DNA from: JALTID01 sp027004335 [NCBI: bacterium] | Lineage (GTDB): Bacteria > JALSQH01 | Length of the DNA stretch: 16,978 bases | Direction of reading: 5' to 3' | NCBI GenBank assembly: GCA_027004335.1 | Contig: JALTID010000247.1 | Coordinates: 1 to 16,978, forward strand | Part shown: piece after piece, positions 8,029 through 15,640 of the stretch | Numbering within the stretch: the stretch's first letter is position 1 | Layout: each line of letters begins with the position of its first letter | The notes under the pieces: generated by a model | Databases searched by the model: none | What the model was told of the DNA's origin: nothing | Seen by the model: only the letters and a program-made list of their open reading frames with translations | Translations under genes and position numbers: made by a program

Positions 8029-11000
8029 TTACATACCCTCCTTTTTTCGAAGAACAAGGAGAAACAGCCCGGGCAGAATAAGAAGGATCAGGAAATTAGC
8101 AAGAGAACCACTTCCACTTGTCATAACACATCCAAAGCCAGAATCTTCAACCACAAAGCCCTGAGTCACCTCTGCGACATTACCAGCTTCATCCACAGCC
8201 TTCACAGCAAGTATATGTTTTCCAACAGAAAGCCCGGAAAGCTCAATCTCTTTATCATAGGTGAATGGGGTCCACTTGGAACCATCCACACTGTAGGAGA
8301 TCCTGATGTTCTCTGCAGGCGTGATGTAGTCGTTAGCATTCACATAGAATACTGGAGAATCATCTGTAAGGGTCTTACCAATTATATGTACTGTAGGTGC
8401 CTGTGTATCTACCATAAACTCATATTTAACTGGTGTCCCCTCACGATGACCTTCCATATCCATAGCCTTGACCTCTAACACATGTTTCCCTTCCCACAGT
8501 CCATTCAGCTTAATCTCCTTTAATGGAAGGTACGGTGTCCACAATCCCCCATCAAGTCTGTAACTAAAGAGAATCGGTTCCCCCTGGCTGTCAGGATCAT
8601 ATGCAGTTACTTTAAATACTGTCTGAACGCCAATCCTCTCAGGTTTTTCAAGTATAGTCTCCGGCGGAAACCCATCCGCAGGTATATAGCTATTCACAGT
8701 CGTTGATGGGCTAAGGCCACCACCACCTACAAGATTGCTTAATGAACTATGCCCCTTACCAGTAATAAGAGGATCTATCTGAGTAAGAAGGAACCTTGCC
8801 AACACTGGTTCAGTTACCTGCAAATAAAGCCCTATACCAGCTTCAAAATAATCACCAAATCCATTTTGATCAACATCACTGATATTACCATCACTTCCAT
8901 TACCTGTCCCACTAGTAACAAAACTTGGACCAATATATGGTGCACCAAGAGCTATCGGTAACCCCGTAAGAGCACCAAAATCAATTCCAACTTCAGCCCA
9001 ACCACTAAGATTAGAAGAAAGCAGCAACTGAAAAAGATTAGTGAGTGCTCCTCCATATACTTTTGTACTGTCAAAAGCATTAGCAGTAGTAAGCGCAGAA
9101 CTCATTTCCTCATATTCAATAACTGCATTAATTCTAGGTTTGGCGAGACCTGCTATTCTCAATATTCTCAAAGTATATGCCGTAAACTCACATGGATATT
9201 GATTATCACCAAAGCCAAGGCACCCAATAGGAAATGGAGTACCTTTATATACATAGGGATTTTGAAGACCACTTACAGTACCACCATTCCCATTTTCTGT
9301 AACGGTAGTCATTGGTAATGGTGTCATGTCAGGTCTTAGGATATCAATATTTAGACCTAATACGATTTCAAGATCAATAGCAAATGCTCTCCTGAGAATA
9401 TTCCCCGCATTGGAATCATACACATAGAACTCAACAACCAGATGGGGAATCACTATACTGAAATCAGGAGCAATTCCTTTATGAGGCAAATTATCAAAAG
9501 CCATAGCCTGAATTACTGGACCACCCATAATTGCAAAGGGTACTTTTACATCAGGTGGAATTGCTGGGGCAAACTCATAACCACCCCAGTAACCAGCGGT
9601 AACTCCATTAGGAAAACTACTTGCTGTATCCGGTGGCACAGGAGAATTTTTAAATAGAGGTAATATCCTGATTCTCATGACACTATCTGGAAATGCCTTC
9701 TCAAGAGCAGGAAATATCATCTTAAATGTTTCAGTATTTAGCAGCTTACTACTACCAAGCAATGGAATACTCAGATTTCCAAGAGGATTATTTGGATCAT
9801 TTCCATCAAGATCTATACAAAGTACTCCTTTTACCGCTAAATCATATATTAGCATACTGAGCAAATTTTGATGTAAAGCCAGGCCAATTGAATAAGTGAA
9901 TGGTGATACATAAAACGGAGGGTAATTATCAATTATTTTATAAGTCCCTGCTACCATCATTGGATCTTGACCCGGCGTAATAACCCAGTCTTTAACAGGA
10001 TATGGCATCTGCCAACCATTAAGGACTCCACTAAATGCATCAGTAGAGGAATTACTATAATAATACCTAAGATTAAGAGGAGGAACAAGGTATGGATCAT
10101 CATCCTTGCTATTCCCAAGCCATCCATCTTGGTACCCTGTAAATGATGCCTCACTCCACACACAGCTTGTCACAGCACTAGCCGTATTGTTGGTTAAAGA
10201 TCCATAGTACCACAGAGATTCAATACCTACATTAAAAGGCATAACAACACCCCATTGATCAGCCCAGAATTCCCCTTGACCATCAAGATCAACATCACTG
10301 GTCAAACTAAGTTCTAACTGGAGAGTATCTGTACCTGATCTTAGCGGATCATCAAAAGTCATTCCGGCAAGCATTGATGAAATATCCACAACCCCTGTGG
10401 GCCCGAAATAATAGCCTGGGGCGGGCCTTTCCTTGCTATAGAAAGTATTCTTCAAATATGCTCTAATTTGAGCTTCTATGAAGGGAATAACCTCTGTAAG
10501 TCTCGTAGAAACAGCATAAGTTGAATCATCTTCCTCACTATCTGTAGGACCTCCGTTATCTTTTATCGTAGCTGATGATTGAGGATCACAATTATATTTA
10601 TTATCTGTGGGAGGATTATAATTAACTGTTCCATCAGCTCTTACATATGCCCATACCCCTAATCCATCTTCGCCAGGGTTACTTGATTTACAGTAAGGTC
10701 CACCATTTAATACTAATTGAATCTCAGTATCAAGTTCCAAATCCTCTAAGGAGAATCCAATAGCGACCACTCTCGGATATACCTCATCATTAAATGTAGA
10801 AAGAATTTTTAAATCAAGAGAGAGCTTAAATGTTGGAATAACAAGTTTACCAGTTGCTTTGAGATAATTGCTCAGATCCGTAGCTGGATCATCTACCAGA
10901 TCATCTTCCCAATCCTTCACCGTCTCTGTAGTTGATAATTGATCATAATGCGGAGGCTCAAACAAAACATCCAGCGTAAAATCACTGAGTGTTAAAGATA

Positions 11001-11742
11001 TAGAAAGAACATCATCATCTGACCTGGGATTATCTGAAGAAAAGCCCATTGATGAAGATGGTATTCCAGAAAGCTCCCTATCACTTACCTCATTTGGATA
11101 AAACTGAAAAGTTGAGTGGTTAGGGTCGTAATTAAATACAAGACCATTGGGATTTCCGTTATCTATATCATACAAATACATATTCAGACATACCTCACCT
11201 ACCAGTGGAACATTTGAACAGCCCCTAATAATGGGTTTGGGTTCCCATCCATTTTTAATACCATCATGATTATAATCTGCATCCACATGCCTAAATGTGG
11301 CTGTATCAAAATCTACTTCAGTGGAAGTATCAGCATCAGTAAACCTCTTGATGGTTAAATCAAGATAGTTCCTGAAGTAAGGAATAGTCCCATAATCTCC
11401 TCCCTGGCCACTCATCAACAGAGAATTAACTACAGCCTGAACAAATCCCATAAATGTATCTCTTGGGGCTTCGGAGGCATTTGGCGACCCTGTTAATCTT
11501 AGAGCCAAGACATACTGCTGTGGAAATTCTCCATAATATTTGGAATCATATGTGGCCGAATAGTCCCATTGAGAACCGGCTATAGGGCCCGTAACAACTA
11601 CAGGAAAATCGTACAGGTCGATGAGATCTGACCTGGTAATGTTGTTGAACATTTGACCTATACTCTTATACGCAGAAAGCGAGCTTGCTATAAAAGGCAT
11701 AACAAGCAAGGTAATTAATAAAGTTTTCAAGCTACTTTTCAT
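8029..11742 (-). CDS. large exported protein with Cys-TM sorting-like C-terminal tail
   Basis: This is a 1237-residue exported protein. Residues 1-24 form a signal peptide (MKSSLKTLLITLLVMPFIAS, then SLSA). Residues about 25-1020 are not recognised as a known family. They are beta-rich, Asp/Asn-rich and Cys-poor, with several calcium-loop-like motifs: DADYNHDGIKNGWE (154-167), DVDLDGQGEFW (483-493), CIDLDGNDP (642-650) and DVDQNGFGDYFE (956-967). Two tandem Ig-like modules resembling the OmpL47/Y_Y_Y type follow, at about 1027-1112 and 1115-1198; each has an YRLDGGLWTP or YSVDGSKWTP core and a GLxxGKHxLxVKAxD strand. The end is tripartite: SGFGCVMTSGSGS (Cys1205), a hydrophobic helix (about 1214-1230) and RKKEGM. 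This resembles protein-sorting tails such as JDVT-CTERM or MYXO-CTERM, without an exact match. The ATG has GGAGG at 11749-11753, 6 nt upstream. A small leader ORF overlaps its first codons. Confidence 0.85.
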   Translation of the reverse strand: MKSSLKTLLITLLVMPFIASSLSAYKSIGQMFNNITRSDLIDLYDFPVVVTGPIAGSQWDYSATYDSKYYGEFPQQYVLALRLTGSPNASEAPRDTFMGFVQAVVNSLLMSGQGGDYGTIPYFRNYLDLTIKRFTDADTSTEVDFDTATFRHVDADYNHDGIKNGWEPKPIIRGCSNVPLVGEVCLNMYLYDIDNGNPNGLVFNYDPNHSTFQFYPNEVSDRELSGIPSSSMGFSSDNPRSDDDVLSISLTLSDFTLDVLFEPPHYDQLSTTETVKDWEDDLVDDPATDLSNYLKATGKLVIPTFKLSLDLKILSTFNDEVYPRVVAIGFSLEDLELDTEIQLVLNGGPYCKSSNPGEDGLGVWAYVRADGTVNYNPPTDNKYNCDPQSSATIKDNGGPTDSEEDDSTYAVSTRLTEVIPFIEAQIRAYLKNTFYSKERPAPGYYFGPTGVVDISSMLAGMTFDDPLRSGTDTLQLELSLTSDVDLDGQGEFWADQWGVVMPFNVGIESLWYYGSLTNNTASAVTSCVWSEASFTGYQDGWLGNSKDDDPYLVPPLNLRYYYSNSSTDAFSGVLNGWQMPYPVKDWVITPGQDPMMVAGTYKIIDNYPPFYVSPFTYSIGLALHQNLLSMLIYDLAVKGVLCIDLDGNDPNNPLGNLSIPLLGSSKLLNTETFKMIFPALEKAFPDSVMRIRILPLFKNSPVPPDTASSFPNGVTAGYWGGYEFAPAIPPDVKVPFAIMGGPVIQAMAFDNLPHKGIAPDFSIVIPHLVVEFYVYDSNAGNILRRAFAIDLEIVLGLNIDILRPDMTPLPMTTVTENGNGGTVSGLQNPYVYKGTPFPIGCLGFGDNQYPCEFTAYTLRILRIAGLAKPRINAVIEYEEMSSALTTANAFDSTKVYGGALTNLFQLLLSSNLSGWAEVGIDFGALTGLPIALGAPYIGPSFVTSGTGNGSDGNISDVDQNGFGDYFEAGIGLYLQVTEPVLARFLLTQIDPLITGKGHSSLSNLVGGGGLSPSTTVNSYIPADGFPPETILEKPERIGVQTVFKVTAYDPDSQGEPILFSYRLDGGLWTPYLPLKEIKLNGLWEGKHVLEVKAMDMEGHREGTPVKYEFMVDTQAPTVHIIGKTLTDDSPVFYVNANDYITPAENIRISYSVDGSKWTPFTYDKEIELSGLSVGKHILAVKAVDEAGNVAEVTQGFVVEDSGFGCVMTSGSGSLANFLILLILPGLFLLVLRKKEGM

Positions 11743-11842
11743 AACCTACCTCCCTTTTTGAAGTTAAACTTTTTTGAAAAAATTTGGTCCCATTTAATAA
11801 AGGGGCCCCACGGATACGATAAAAAAATCTTCTCCTTTTCAT
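11732..11842 (-). CDS. 36-residue leader peptide upstream of the large exported protein
   Basis: On the minus strand an ATG at 11842 is preceded by AAGGAGG (11849-11855) at 6-nt spacing, one of the strongest ribosome-binding sites in the window. The reading frame runs 36 codons and stops with TAG at 11732-11734, overlapping the ATG of the 1237-residue protein (11742) by 11 nt in another frame. The peptide begins MKRRRFFYRIRG, is strongly basic, and has no membrane helix. It could be a translational leader that couples initiation of the large gene, or a functional small protein. No homologue is recognised. The call rests on the Shine-Dalgarno, its position within the inferred transcript and the overlap. 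Confidence 0.5.
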   Translation of the reverse strand: MKRRRFFYRIRGAPLLNGTKFFQKSLTSKREVGYEK

Positions 11843-11848
11843 TGCTTA

Positions 11849-11855
11849 CCTCCTT
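11849..11855 (-). promoter_or_regulatory. Strong Shine-Dalgarno of the leader ORF
   Basis: AAGGAGG on the minus strand lies 6 nt from ATG 11842. It is well inside the long 5' leader of the large gene and is not the ribosome site of that gene, which has its own GGAGG at 11749-11753. Confidence 0.6.
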
Positions 11856-11905
11856 GTTTTTACTAACTCCTTCCCACCTTAACATATTATCTCTTATACT
11901 TGTTA

Positions 11906-11935
11906 ATTATATAGCAATTTTTTATCTTCTGTCAA
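11906..11935 (-). promoter_or_regulatory. sigma-70 type promoter of the large exported protein
   Basis: Read on the minus strand, a perfect TTGACA (-35, 11930-11935) and a perfect TATAAT (-10, 11906-11911) are separated by 18 nt; a TATATA at 16-nt spacing overlaps the latter. The start would be near 11899, giving a leader of about 155 nt before the ATG at 11742. This leader contains the 36-codon ORF. Confidence 0.72.
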
Positions 11936-11944
11936 CCCCACGTC

Positions 11945-11972
11945 TTGAATATTAATAAGTCTATGATAAAAT
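11945..11972 (+). promoter_or_regulatory. possible promoter of the plus-strand tkt-fts operon
   Basis: TTGAAT (11945-11950) and TAAAAT (11967-11972) are separated by 16 nt just upstream of the first operon gene. An overlapping TATGAT at 11962-11967 is an alternative -10 without a good -35. It lies back to back with the minus-strand promoter, the two -35 boxes being 9 nt apart. The match is weaker than that of the divergent promoter. Confidence 0.35.
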
Positions 11973-11977
11973 ATTAT

Positions 11978-11983
11978 AGGAGG
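11978..11983 (+). promoter_or_regulatory. Shine-Dalgarno that moves the start to ATG 11992
   Basis: AGGAGG ends on the first base of an in-frame GTG at 11983. That GTG is therefore part of the ribosome-binding site and not a start. The ATG at 11992, 8 nt downstream, is the likely initiation codon. Confidence 0.75.
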
Positions 11984-11991
11984 TGAAAGAA

Positions 11992-12354
11992 ATGTTACCA
12001 GGATTTAATCATAATATAGTATACAGAGGTAAAATGTATCACATCCAGACGGAAGATAGTGGTCCCAGAAGACCCGTAATTATTACGCACCTTTTTTTAG
12101 GGGGTAATATTATTGCTACAAAAAAAACAGATTACTCAGAAATAGCCAAAGAAGAGGGGATTGAGGAAATCATCAGGGAACTTATGGAAGAACAACATTC
12201 TGAAATGCTCCGGGACCTGAAAAATGGAAAATTTGATCCGGAGAAACCGAAACAGGAAGAAGAAGAAGAAAAAACCATAGGGGATGAAACTGTGGAAGGT
12301 GAAAGTGTTGATAATGTAATTCTGGATTATTTAGGGGACAGTATAAAGGAGTAG
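11992..12354 (+). CDS. small conserved protein of unknown function
   Basis: This is a 120-residue cytoplasmic-looking protein with no signal peptide or membrane helix. The first 70 residues are a conserved block: GFNHNIVYRGKMYHIQTEDSG, then an IITHLFLGGNIIATKKTDY strand pair, then a helix with IREMLMEEQHSEML-like spacing (seen here as IRELMEEQHSEML). Similar proteins with FNHN, YRGK and QTEDSG motifs occur in Myxococcus-type and related bacteria to my knowledge, but no function is known to me. The last 45 residues are acidic and low-complexity (PKQEEEEEKTIGDE), probably disordered. It is the first gene of the transketolase-FtsEX operon and ends 7 nt before the transketolase N-half. Confidence 0.78.
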   Translation: MLPGFNHNIVYRGKMYHIQTEDSGPRRPVIITHLFLGGNIIATKKTDYSEIAKEEGIEEIIRELMEEQHSEMLRDLKNGKFDPEKPKQEEEEEKTIGDETVEGESVDNVILDYLGDSIKE

Positions 12355-12361
12355 GGTAATT

Positions 12362-13237
12362 ATGGAAAAAAGTGATCTCCTTCTTTCCTCTCCCACTTCA
12401 GAGGAAATTCTCAACTTAAAGTTAAAAAGCGTCGTCATTAGAAGAAAGATCTTAAAGATGCTTCATCTTGCCAAAAGTGGCCACACAGGTGGATCTCTTT
12501 CTATTGTGGAGATTCTTGTTGCACTCTACTTTAAGGTGATGAAATATGACCCCAAAAATCCAGATTGGGGAAATAGAGACAGATTAATTCTTAGTAAGGG
12601 ACACGCAGCACCTGCTCTCTACGCAGTTCTTGCTGAGATAGGGTACTTTCAAGAAGAAGAATTATGGAGATTAAGAAAACTTGGGGCACCTCTTCAGGGA
12701 CATCCTGATTCTAATAAAACTCCCGGGGTAGAAATCTCCACAGGTTCTCTGGGGCAGGGATTGGGAATAGGTAGTGGAGTTGCACTTGCTTTAAAGCTCA
12801 AACAAAATTCAGCCATGGTCTATGTTATTTTAGGCGACGGCGAAATGCAGGAGGGAATGGTCTGGGAAGCAATAATGGCTTCTGGACACTACAAACTTGA
12901 TAATCTCTGTGCCATATTAGACAACAACAATTTACAGATAGACGGGAAGGTGAGTGACATAATGTCCATCTATCCTGTTGAAGATAAATTAAAAGCCTTT
13001 GGCTGGAATATAATTACCATAGATGGGCATGATTTTTCCTCTATAATCTCAGCCTTAACTCTTGCCAGGACCACAAAGGGGAAACCTACCTTCATAATTG
13101 CCCATACGGTGAAGGGAAAAGGTGTATCAATTTTTGAAAATAAAGCTAAATACCATGGTGTTGCCCCAAATGATGAAGAATTTGAAATCGCTATGCAGGA
13201 ACTTCAAAAACAGGAAGAGGATCTGCTAAATGGATAA
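12362..13237 (+). CDS. transketolase, N-terminal (ThDP-binding) subunit
   Basis: This is the N-terminal half of a split transketolase, which transfers two-carbon units between sugar phosphates in the non-oxidative pentose phosphate pathway. The 291 residues carry the expected SGHTGG (His41), SKGHAAPALYA (His81), STGSLGQGLG and the ThDP-diphosphate/Mg motif GDGEMQEG extending to the NNN at about 158-190 (the Asn in NNNLQIDG is part of it). It lacks the pyrimidine-binding domain, which is supplied by the next gene. The ATG at 12362 follows AAGGAG at 12346-12351 at 10-nt spacing. Its last 8 nt overlap the partner gene. Split transketolases are common in archaea and many bacteria, so this is not a broken gene. 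Confidence 0.94.
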   Translation: MEKSDLLLSSPTSEEILNLKLKSVVIRRKILKMLHLAKSGHTGGSLSIVEILVALYFKVMKYDPKNPDWGNRDRLILSKGHAAPALYAVLAEIGYFQEEELWRLRKLGAPLQGHPDSNKTPGVEISTGSLGQGLGIGSGVALALKLKQNSAMVYVILGDGEMQEGMVWEAIMASGHYKLDNLCAILDNNNLQIDGKVSDIMSIYPVEDKLKAFGWNIITIDGHDFSSIISALTLARTTKGKPTFIIAHTVKGKGVSIFENKAKYHGVAPNDEEFEIAMQELQKQEEDLLNG

Positions 13238-14162
13238 AAAAGCTACAAGGGATGCCTATGGTGAAGCTCTTGTAGAGTTAGGCAAAAAAGATCCAAGAAT
13301 AGTTGTACTTGACGCTGACCTCTCTGGCTCAACCAGAACAGCAAAATTTGCAAAAGAATTTCCTGACAGATTTTTCAATATGGGAATTGCAGAACAGAAT
13401 CTCATGGTTGCTGCGGCAGGTTTTGCCATTACAGGTTTTATCCCTTTTGCAAGCACATTTGCCATTTTCGCAACCGGTAGAGCATGGGAACCCATAAGGC
13501 AATCAATCGCCTATTCAAATATAAATGTAAAAATTGTGGCAAGCCACGCAGGAATAACTGTCGGTGAAGATGGTGGTTCTCATCAGGCAGTGGAAGATAT
13601 CACTCTTATGAGGGTGATCCCAAATATGCATGTTTTTGTTCCTGCTGATGCAACAGAAACCAGAAAAGTTATTGAAAAAGTAGTGGAAATTGAAGGACCA
13701 TGCTATGTTAGAACTGGAAGAAGCAAGGTTCCGATTATCTTTGACGATAACTACAAATTTGAACCAGGAAAAGCTCACAGGGTTCGGGAAGGAAAAGATG
13801 TTTCAATTATAGCCACAGGCATTGAGGTTTATGAATCTCTAAGAGCAGCAGAGCTATTGAAAAGAGAAGGAATTTCAGCTTCTGTAGTTAACATGTCTTC
13901 AATTAAGCCAATTGATAAGGAAATTATAGTTGAAGAAGCAGAAAGTACAGGCAGAATTGTAACGGTAGAAGAACACAGTATCTATGGAGGACTTGGAAGT
14001 GCAGTAGCAGAAGTACTTTGTCAGAGTTTACCTGCGAAGCTAAAAATTATAGGAATAAAGGATGAATTTGGTATTTCTGGAAAAGCAGAAGAATTAGTCA
14101 AGTATTTCGGACTTGATTCAGAATCAATCGCCCGGGAAGTTAAAAGATTTTTAAATGAATGA
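13230..14162 (+). CDS. transketolase, C-terminal (pyrimidine-binding) subunit
   Basis: This is the 310-residue partner half of the split transketolase, carrying the pyrimidine-binding domain and the C-terminal domain. The catalytic Glu is E55 in NMGIAEQNLM, which activates the thiamine ring in family members. SHAGITVGEDGGSHQAVED (about 110-128) and the YVRTGRSKVP segment also match. The C-terminal domain (about residue 190 onward, with the VTVEEHSIYGGLGSAVAE block) is typical of transketolase-like chains; 1-deoxyxylulose-5-phosphate synthase is less likely because of the separate N-half. It starts 8 nt before the stop of the N-half, and its stop overlaps the ftsE start by 4 nt. Confidence 0.94.
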   Translation: MDKKATRDAYGEALVELGKKDPRIVVLDADLSGSTRTAKFAKEFPDRFFNMGIAEQNLMVAAAGFAITGFIPFASTFAIFATGRAWEPIRQSIAYSNINVKIVASHAGITVGEDGGSHQAVEDITLMRVIPNMHVFVPADATETRKVIEKVVEIEGPCYVRTGRSKVPIIFDDNYKFEPGKAHRVREGKDVSIIATGIEVYESLRAAELLKREGISASVVNMSSIKPIDKEIIVEEAESTGRIVTVEEHSIYGGLGSAVAEVLCQSLPAKLKIIGIKDEFGISGKAEELVKYFGLDSESIAREVKRFLNE

Positions 14163-14833
14163 TAGAGCTATACCATGTTGATAAAAAATATCCACCAGGT
14201 ATCTATGCACTAAAAGATATAACTTTCAAGGTTGAAAAAGGGGAATTTGTTTATATAACTGGTCCCAGTGGGGCAGGAAAAACTACTCTCCTATCAATCA
14301 TCTATCTCAGTACCAGGCCAACAAGCGGAAAGGTCTTTGTACTCGGAAAGGACCTCACTCGAATAAAACCTGATCATTATCCAAAGTTCAGGAGGGAGCT
14401 TGGAATAGTTTTTCAAAACTTCAGACTACTCAAAAATAGAACTGTCTATGAGAACATCGCCATACCTCTACTCATAAGAGGAATGGATACTGAGAAAATA
14501 AGAAAAAAAATTAACTATCTTTTAAATTTTGTGGGACTCTACTCCAAACGATGGTCATACCCTGATGAACTCTCTGGAGGGGAGCAACAGAGGGCAGCTA
14601 TCGCAAGAGCTATTGCCAACGATCCATTCCTGCTCCTTGCTGATGAACCTACCGGGAATTTAGATGAAGAAATGTCAATTGAAATACTCTACCTTCTGAA
14701 AGAAATCAATCTCAAGGGTGTAACAATCCTTCTTGCAACTCATAACAAAGATATAATGAAATTATTCCCTGGAAGGAATATTCACCTTGAAAACGGACAA
14801 TTGATCAATGAGCAGACTAAGATACTGGATTAA
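14159..14833 (+). CDS. ftsE: cell-division ABC-type ATPase FtsE
   Basis: FtsE is the ATPase of the FtsEX complex, which uses ATP hydrolysis to control peptidoglycan hydrolysis during division rather than to transport a solute. The 224 residues match the family. Walker A is GPSGAGKT (35-42), the Q-loop is VFQNFRLL, the signature is LSGGEQQR (138-145), Walker B is LLLADEP (158-164) and the H-loop is ATHN. The [17 protein letters not shown] stretch is typical of FtsE rather than of other ABC ATPases. The ATG overlaps the transketolase stop by 4 nt. FtsX follows with a 26-nt overlap. Confidence 0.94.
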   Translation: MIELYHVDKKYPPGIYALKDITFKVEKGEFVYITGPSGAGKTTLLSIIYLSTRPTSGKVFVLGKDLTRIKPDHYPKFRRELGIVFQNFRLLKNRTVYENIAIPLLIRGMDTEKIRKKINYLLNFVGLYSKRWSYPDELSGGEQQRAAIARAIANDPFLLLADEPTGNLDEEMSIEILYLLKEINLKGVTILLATHNKDIMKLFPGRNIHLENGQLINEQTKILD

Positions 14834-15632
14834 CACCTTTTACTCATACATATTCCGGGATATCTGGAGGATATTCTTATCCACTCTGGTAGGAGGAATA
14901 TCGCTATATTTACTCGTATTTTCAGTACTTTTTCTAAAAGAGGCTTACAAAAGCAAACATTATTACAGGGTTTTCATAACAGTATCAAACAAAACCCCTC
15001 ATAGCGACTTTACAAGGATCCAGAATTTCCTCAGATCTTCTGAAAATAATATAAAATTAAAAATCCTCTCGCCAGTGGAAAAATTAAAGAAACTCTCCAT
15101 TAAATCAGAGGAAATTGAGAAGATTCTACCATATACAATAATAGCTTACTCGTCTATGCCATTAAAACTCAATTTTCCCTCTGATCTCAAAGCATTTATC
15201 ATCAGGGTTACCTCTACTCCACCAGGAGAGAAAGAATTCAGAAGAGTGTTATCAGTTGTAAGAAACTTCTTCATCTTCCTCAGCATCTCTCTTTTGTTCG
15301 GAACAATACTGATAATAATCCTCACCCTTCACCTTTCTTTCATATCTCATATTGAAGAGATAAAAACACTTCAGATGTTAGGCGCAAATAGAACATTTAT
15401 CAATATACCCCTCTATTTTGAAGGTATCTTTACTGGGATCACCAGTAGCATAATCGCAATTCTCATGTTCCTTGCCACAGAATTTTTGCTCAAAAGATAC
15501 TATCCTCCACTTCTTGTTCTTCTGAACGGAATAGAATACGACATCATTTCCATAAGTTCCGGGATATTGTTGGGAATTGCTGGAAGTTTTTTAGGAACAA
15601 TTTTTCTTTTACGGATGGAGGAGGCATCCTGA
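14808..15632 (+). CDS. ftsX: cell-division membrane protein FtsX
   Basis: FtsX is the membrane partner of FtsE and passes the signal to a periplasmic activator of wall hydrolases. The 274-residue protein has four predicted helices at about 22-43, 152-178, 203-227 and 245-268, with a periplasmic loop of about 110 residues between the first two. It begins MSRLRYW, and the ETL-like cytoplasmic linker KTLQMLGANRTF precedes the third helix, as in the family. The start overlaps ftsE by 26 nt, with no strong Shine-Dalgarno, so coupling is likely. A sequence at 15617-15624 (GGAGGAGG), in its last codons, serves the next gene. Confidence 0.91.
   Translation: MSRLRYWINTFYSYIFRDIWRIFLSTLVGGISLYLLVFSVLFLKEAYKSKHYYRVFITVSNKTPHSDFTRIQNFLRSSENNIKLKILSPVEKLKKLSIKSEEIEKILPYTIIAYSSMPLKLNFPSDLKAFIIRVTSTPPGEKEFRRVLSVVRNFFIFLSISLLFGTILIIILTLHLSFISHIEEIKTLQMLGANRTFINIPLYFEGIFTGITSSIIAILMFLATEFLLKRYYPPLLVLLNGIEYDIISISSGILLGIAGSFLGTIFLLRMEEAS
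15617..15624 (+). promoter_or_regulatory. Shine-Dalgarno for the EnvC-like gene
   Basis: GGAGGAGG ends 4 nt before an in-frame CTG (15629) and 16 nt before TTG 15641. Its spacing points to an upstream, unusual CTG start rather than the TTG; GAAGG at 15631-15635 is a weaker site for the TTG. Confidence 0.45.
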
Positions 15633-15640
15633 AGGCACTT

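Larger units (their letters stand above)
11743..11991. other. divergent intergenic control region
   Basis: This 249-nt stretch separates the large minus-strand gene from the plus-strand operon. It holds the minus-strand promoter, its roughly 155-nt leader with a 36-codon ORF, the weaker plus-strand promoter, and a GGGGCCCC palindrome (11802-11809) within the leader ORF. No known riboswitch pattern was recognised. Confidence 0.6.

Noticed and set aside
8011-8478. 155-residue plus-strand ORF opposite the 3' end of the large gene
   Set aside because: It starts within the terminator stem of the minus-strand gene and is antisense to its Ig-like domains and tail; its composition is irregular.
11743-11899. 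Possible riboswitch in the long leader of the large gene
   Set aside because: No recognisable aptamer pattern was found; the GGGGCCCC palindrome and weak stems are better explained as part of the leader ORF.
11758-11955. 65-residue plus-strand ORF starting at TTG in the divergent region
   Set aside because: It has no Shine-Dalgarno, and it lies antisense to the minus-strand promoter and leader ORF, which have much better signals.
12362-14162. Transketolase halves taken as a frameshifted gene
   Set aside because: Each half is complete with its own start, the halves divide at the domain boundary, and split transketolases are a well-known natural form.
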